Source of the DNA: an uncultured Pedobacter sp.
Lineage (GTDB): Bacteria; Bacteroidota; Bacteroidia; Sphingobacteriales; Sphingobacteriaceae
Direction: 5' to 3'
NCBI GenBank assembly: GCA_946478755.1
Contig: CAMLDJ010000095.1
Span: 1-17,564, forward strand
DNA: 17,564 bases
Below the pieces are notes generated by a model, which saw only the letters and a program-made list of their open reading frames with translations, was not told the DNA's origin and searched no databases. Each line of letters opens with the position of its first letter. The first letter of the stretch is position 1. The translations under genes and the position numbers were made by a program. This document shows positions 13,612-17,564 of the stretch, piece by piece.

Positions 13612-13652
13612 AAAAAAAAGAGGGTGTTGCCATTCGCCAACACCCTCTTTTT
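13612..13652 (-). terminator. Intrinsic terminator of the arabinose operon
   Basis: GAGGGTGTTG (13620-13629) pairs with CAACACCCTC (13638-13647) around CCATTCGC. The stem can extend with A-T pairs. On the minus strand it is followed by a run of eight T (complement of 13612-13619), about 20 bases beyond the symporter stop. The plus strand also has TTTTT (13648-13652), so it could work in both directions. Confidence 0.85.
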
Positions 13653-13669
13653 GGAATATAGATTTTTTC

Positions 13670-15355
13670 TTACCAGAACTTCACATACAATGCTGTAATG
13701 ATCAGTAGTGTCAAAACAATTAGGATCAGTGTAGAAGGTTGTACTTTAAACATGGCTTTATCCAGTTCAAAGGCTTTAGGGTTTACTTTTGGTCCCGCTA
13801 AGCTCATACCAATCATCAGGAGCATGGTAAACGCAAAAGACAAGCCCATACAGATATGAAACGGAATCTCAAATCCACCTTTTCCGTTCGCATAAGCGGT
13901 ATACATCCAGGTATCATTACCCAATATGCCCGGAGCCATTTCATTAAAGAAAATCGACAGCAGGAATCCTGCAATTACACCTGCGATGGCTGCACTTCCG
14001 GTAGTCCTTTTCCAGAACATACCCAGAATGAACATGGCAAATACTCCTGGACTGATGAAGCCTGTATATTTTTGAATATAAGTGAAACCACCGACACCGC
14101 CAATGCCGAGCAAATCTGACCAGGTAAACATGACAGCAAGTATTAAACTTACAAAAACGGCTGCACGCCCAACAAATACCAGGTTCCTTTGATCAGCATC
14201 TTTTTTAAGATATTTTGAAAATATATCCAATGTGAAAATGGTTGAAATACTGTTCACTTTTCCAGCCAGAGAGGCCACAATTGCAGCGGTTAGGGCAGCA
14301 ATGGATAAACCTTTTAATCCTGTAGGCAGGAAGGTAAGTACGGCAGAATAAGCACCATCTTTTCCACCAACCAGTTGAGGGAGGTGTCCGTTTTTGTATA
14401 AGACATATGCTGCAATACCTGGCAACATTACGATTACAGGCATCATCAGTTTTAGGAAACCTGCAAATAAAATACCTGTTCTGGCAGTTTGCAGATCAGC
14501 GCCAAGTGCTCTTTGTGTGATATATTGATTACAGCCCCAATAGTTAAGGTTAATGATCCAGATACCTGCAAGATAGGAAGCTGCACCAGGGAAGGTGAGG
14601 TATTTACTGATCTCATTTTGTGTCGAGGTGGCAGTAGGCTTTGGAATGATCATTTTAAAATGTTCAGGAGCCTGCTCCATCAGCACATTAAAACCTGCTA
14701 TTGCATTGGCACCAACTCCAAATTTCTGTCCGACAACGGTTAAGGCAATATAGGTAGTTACCAGTCCGCCAAATATAAGTACCCCCACTTGTATTACATC
14801 TGTATAAGCAACCACCTTCATTCCTCCAAGAGAAATTAATAAGGCGAAAATAGCCAGTCCCAGCATGATTACGTGCAAATATTCACCGCCTGTAAGGCCA
14901 TTGATGGCCACTGCTCCAAGATATAAAATCGAAGTCAGGTTTACAAAAATATACAGGAACAGCCAGAAAACAGCCATAATTAAGGCAACGGTTTCATTGT
15001 ACCTGTTTTGCAGGAACTGAGGCATGGTGTAAATCTTGTTTTTAAGGTAAACAGGAATAAACCACACGGCCACAATGATCAGGGCAATGGCTGCGATCCA
15101 TTCGTATGCCGCTACGGCAATTCCAAGAAAGAAGCCTTCTCCGCTCATGCCGATAAACTGTTCTGCAGAGATATTGGAAGCAATCAGGGACGCGCCAATA
15201 GCCCACCAGGTCAATGTACCTTCGGCCAGGAAGAATGCCTTTGCATCGTGTTCATTTTTTTTACGCCTGTTGTAAATGGTATAGCCATAAACGGTGACGA
15301 TAAGAAAATAGAAGATAAAAACTACATAATCTGTTAAGACTAAACTGCTACTCAT
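13670..15355 (-). CDS. Sodium/sugar symporter, SSS family (SGLT type)
   Basis: A 561-residue membrane protein of the sodium:solute symporter family with about 14 helices, close in length to Vibrio vSGLT (543). GASLIASNISAEQFIGMSGEGF (about 54-75) and AYEWIAAIAL (83-92, Glu85 near the vSGLT sugar-binding Glu88) match sugar-type members. So do NYWGCNQYITQRAL (271-284) and ALTAAIVASLAGKVNSISTIF. It should import a sugar, probably L-arabinose given its place 24 bases after araA, together with Na+. Specificity is inferred from context. Confidence 0.88.
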   Translation of the reverse strand: MSSSLVLTDYVVFIFYFLIVTVYGYTIYNRRKKNEHDAKAFFLAEGTLTWWAIGASLIASNISAEQFIGMSGEGFFLGIAVAAYEWIAAIALIIVAVWFIPVYLKNKIYTMPQFLQNRYNETVALIMAVFWLFLYIFVNLTSILYLGAVAINGLTGGEYLHVIMLGLAIFALLISLGGMKVVAYTDVIQVGVLIFGGLVTTYIALTVVGQKFGVGANAIAGFNVLMEQAPEHFKMIIPKPTATSTQNEISKYLTFPGAASYLAGIWIINLNYWGCNQYITQRALGADLQTARTGILFAGFLKLMMPVIVMLPGIAAYVLYKNGHLPQLVGGKDGAYSAVLTFLPTGLKGLSIAALTAAIVASLAGKVNSISTIFTLDIFSKYLKKDADQRNLVFVGRAAVFVSLILAVMFTWSDLLGIGGVGGFTYIQKYTGFISPGVFAMFILGMFWKRTTGSAAIAGVIAGFLLSIFFNEMAPGILGNDTWMYTAYANGKGGFEIPFHICMGLSFAFTMLLMIGMSLAGPKVNPKAFELDKAMFKVQPSTLILIVLTLLIITALYVKFW

Positions 15356-15379
15356 AAGATATAATTGGTTAGGTTTTGG

Positions 15380-16879
15380 TTACTTATTTAGCTGGTAATA
15401 TACTTCATTCCATCTTAATTCATTGCGGAACTGGTTGAGCCTGGTATCCTTATCGATGATCACGGTCTCAATGCCGGCCATATCTGCAAAATCGCTTAAG
15501 TGTTCTGAAGTAAGATTCTGGCTGTAGCAGGTATGGTGTGCACCGCCTGCATAGATCCATGCCGCACATCCGGTTTTCATATCAGGCTGTGGTTTCCATA
15601 GTACACGAGCTACAGGCAGGTTGGGGATCTCTTCTGTTACGGCAACGGCATCAACGTTATTGATGAGTAAACGGAAACGATTACCCATATCAACAATCGA
15701 GGCATTTAAAGCAGGTCCGCCTGCGGCGTTAAAGATCAGTCTTACCGGGTCAGCTTTTCCGCCTATCCCTAAGGGGCGAATTTCACATTTTACAGGGCCT
15801 TCAGCGATAGATTCGCAGATCTCAAGCATGTGCGAACCAAGTACCATTGAATTTTTAGGATCGAAATGATAGGTATAATCCTCCATAAAAGAGTTTCCTC
15901 CTTTTAATCCGCTTCCCATCACTTTCATAGCCCTTACCAATGCAGATGTTTTCCAATCGCCTTCTCCGCCAAAGCCATAGCCTTCGGCCATTAAACGCTG
16001 AGAAGCAATTCCCGGAAGTTGTGCCATACCATGAAGGTCTTCAAAAGTGTCCGTGTAGCCTTTATAGTTACCATCCTGCAGGAAATTGCGCATGCCAATC
16101 TCGATCTTAGCAGCTTCGCGTAAGGACTGGTATTGTTCTCCGCCTTTAAGCAAGGTCTTGTTCATCACATAGCGCTCCTCATATTCCCTGATCAGCTGAT
16201 CGATGGCTGCATCGCTGGTTTGGTTGATCACTGCAACGAGGTCACCGATACCATGAGTATTTACTGAATAGCCGAATTTGATCTCAGCTTCAACTTTATC
16301 ACCGTCTGTCACCGCCACATAGCGCATGTTATCGCCAAAGCGTACAAATTTAGCGCCTTGCATATCGAACCATCCGGCGGCGGCCCTTAGCCAGGTATTC
16401 ATGCTTTCCCTTACCTCATTGTCTTCCCAATGTCCTACGACAACTTTTCTGTTTAGTCGCATTCTCGACATGATGAAGCCAAATTCTCTGTCGCCATGTG
16501 CACTTTGGTTCAGGTTCATGAAGTCCATGTCTATACTGCTCCATGGAATGTCGCGGTTAAACTGGGTATGCAGGTGCAGCAAAGGCTTCTGAAGTACTTT
16601 TAAACCTCCGATCCACATTTTTGCGGGAGAGAAAGTATGCATCCAGGCGATAACGCCAATGCAATTTTCAGCAGTATTGGCTTCCTGGCAGATCTGATAG
16701 ATTTCTTCCGGTGATTTTACAACTGGTTTAAATACAATTCTGACAGGAATCTGCCCGGCCTCATTTAATCCTTTTGCAATTTGCATGGAATGTTCTGCAA
16801 CTTGTCTTAATGTTTCTTCTCCGTATAAGTCTTGGCTTCCTGTAATGAACCAGGCTTCAAATTGTTTCAGGTTGATCAT
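15380..16879 (-). CDS. araA: L-arabinose isomerase
   Basis: It converts L-arabinose to L-ribulose in the cytoplasm. At 499 residues it is nearly the length of Escherichia coli AraA (500). The catalytic and Mn-binding residues are present: Glu306 in [13 protein letters not shown], Glu333 in [10 protein letters not shown], His350 in [11 protein letters not shown], and the GGAHHT His pair at 448-449. The N-terminal [14 protein letters not shown] is typical. It lies 11 bases after the AraD coding end and 24 before the symporter, forming one minus-strand operon. A leading poor Shine-Dalgarno is usual for this group. The call is secure. Confidence 0.97.
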   Translation of the reverse strand: MINLKQFEAWFITGSQDLYGEETLRQVAEHSMQIAKGLNEAGQIPVRIVFKPVVKSPEEIYQICQEANTAENCIGVIAWMHTFSPAKMWIGGLKVLQKPLLHLHTQFNRDIPWSSIDMDFMNLNQSAHGDREFGFIMSRMRLNRKVVVGHWEDNEVRESMNTWLRAAAGWFDMQGAKFVRFGDNMRYVAVTDGDKVEAEIKFGYSVNTHGIGDLVAVINQTSDAAIDQLIREYEERYVMNKTLLKGGEQYQSLREAAKIEIGMRNFLQDGNYKGYTDTFEDLHGMAQLPGIASQRLMAEGYGFGGEGDWKTSALVRAMKVMGSGLKGGNSFMEDYTYHFDPKNSMVLGSHMLEICESIAEGPVKCEIRPLGIGGKADPVRLIFNAAGGPALNASIVDMGNRFRLLINNVDAVAVTEEIPNLPVARVLWKPQPDMKTGCAAWIYAGGAHHTCYSQNLTSEHLSDFADMAGIETVIIDKDTRLNQFRNELRWNEVYYQLNK

Positions 16880-16890
16880 TTTATATTTTT

Positions 16891-17564
16891 CTATTGTCCG
16901 TAATAAGAGTCAGCACCATGCTTTCTGTCGTAGTGCTTTTTAATTAATGAATCTTTTAGTTTGGGTACATCTCTGCGTATCTGTTCGGTAAGAAGGGCCA
17001 TTCTTGCTACTTCTTCCAATACGGCACTATTGTATACCGCTTTTTCGGCGGTTTTTCCCCAGCTAAAAGGGGCATGGTTACCTACAAGGATCATTTCGAC
17101 TTCCTTGTAACTTAAGCCTGCCGCGGCGAGGTGGTTCATGATCTGAAACCCGGTTTCGTATTCGTAGTTTCCCTTGATCATATCGTCTTCCATCGGAGGG
17201 GCGCATGGAATATCCACCGTAAGGTGATCGGCATGGGTAGTACCATAAATAGGGATAGCCCTTTGCGATTGCGCCCAGGCCGTTCCATAGGTGGAGTGTG
17301 TATGCACGATGCCTCCGATATCTTCCCAATGCTTATACAATACAGCATGTGTTTTAGTGTCCGATGAAGGGCGAAGTTTTCCTTCAACGGTGTTGCCATC
17401 AAAATCTACAATGACCATTTGTTCTGCGCTGAGTTCTTCGTAAGGAACCCCGCTTGGCTTAATGGCAAAAACACCTGCTGCTCTGTCGGCCGCACTGGCG
17501 TTGCCAAAAGTAAAAAGTACCAGTCCAAGTTTCGGTAACTGCATATTCGCCTGGTAAGCCTTTT
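16891..17564 (-). CDS. araD: L-ribulose-5-phosphate 4-epimerase, 5' end beyond the window
   Basis: It converts L-ribulose-5-phosphate to D-xylulose-5-phosphate. [42 protein letters not shown] and NHAPFSWGK are the family blocks. Counted from Met at 17544, the zinc residues Asp62, His81, His83 and His157 are each exactly 14 less than E. coli Asp76, His95, His97 and His171. The C-terminal HGADSYYGQ holds the catalytic Tyr. The frame stays open upstream as KAYQAN, matching the E. coli helix, so about eight codons and the start lie past the right edge; the ATG at 17544 is internal. Gene order suggests further ara genes to the right. Confidence 0.96.
   Translation of the reverse strand, partial: KAYQANMQLPKLGLVLFTFGNASAADRAAGVFAIKPSGVPYEELSAEQMVIVDFDGNTVEGKLRPSSDTKTHAVLYKHWEDIGGIVHTHSTYGTAWAQSQRAIPIYGTTHADHLTVDIPCAPPMEDDMIKGNYEYETGFQIMNHLAAAGLSYKEVEMILVGNHAPFSWGKTAEKAVYNSAVLEEVARMALLTEQIRRDVPKLKDSLIKKHYDRKHGADSYYGQ

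Noticed and set aside
13612..13652. Inverted repeat as a mobile-element end
   Set aside because: Stem, short loop and eight-T run on the minus strand fit an intrinsic terminator, and no transposase is near.
16891..17544. A complete 217-residue AraD starting at the ATG at 17544
   Set aside because: The frame is open upstream with matching residues, and zinc ligands sit exactly 14 positions short of the E. coli numbering.

Overview
The window looks like chromosomal DNA from a Bacteroidota bacterium, most likely Sphingobacteriaceae and Pedobacter-like. This rests on moderate-to-low GC, few Shine-Dalgarno sites, promoter boxes close to the Bacteroidota -7 consensus TAnnTTTG, and gene families common in that group (GH105 hydrolase, SGLT-type symporter beside araA and araD, DUF4180, DUF1810). 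The genus is an inference from style, not a database match. No rRNA, tRNA, CRISPR array, prophage or insertion sequence was seen.

Layout. (1) 98-3861, plus strand: a sugar-catabolic operon with a secreted GH105 unsaturated glycuronyl hydrolase, an L-fucose-dehydrogenase-like SDR and a zinc dehydrogenase resembling L-galactonate 5-dehydrogenase. A LacI-type half-palindrome lies upstream and a long hairpin terminator follows. (2) 3862-4317: a 456-base gap with a degenerate tandem array (period about 18-19 bases) and a second strong terminator hairpin. (3) 4318-5646: a divergent diadenylate-cyclase-type protein with a DACNV-like sensor. (4) 5752-9965: small stress or housekeeping genes: DinB-like protein, PRISE-like reductase, AraC regulator overlapping a DUF1772 membrane protein, SnoaL-like protein and a YciF-type ferritin-like protein. 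(5) 10256-13560: a small orphan protein, a MidA/NDUFAF7-family methyltransferase, DUF1810, an ArsR regulator overlapping an AHSA1/SRPBCC gene, and DUF4180. (6) 13670-17564, minus strand: L-arabinose operon araD-araA-symporter, running in from beyond the right edge and closed by a strong terminator at 13612-13652.

How the parts work together. The two ends are carbohydrate modules. The left end trims unsaturated pectin fragments outside the cytoplasm and oxidises a sugar or sugar acid. The right end imports a sugar, isomerises L-arabinose to L-ribulose and epimerises ribulose-5-phosphate. Both would suit a plant-polysaccharide degrader. The middle holds single genes and regulator-effector pairs.

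The most interesting points are the DACNV-DAC protein (possible c-di-AMP enzyme or sensor); a nearly identical 18-bp inverted repeat placed alike upstream of the DinB-like and SnoaL-like genes, suggesting a small regulon whose regulator is elsewhere; two reductases lacking expected catalytic residues (Lys to Asn in the SDR, no Tyr in the PRISE-like protein); the degenerate repeat array; and an overlapping set of TTGCA half-sites on the ArsR promoter.
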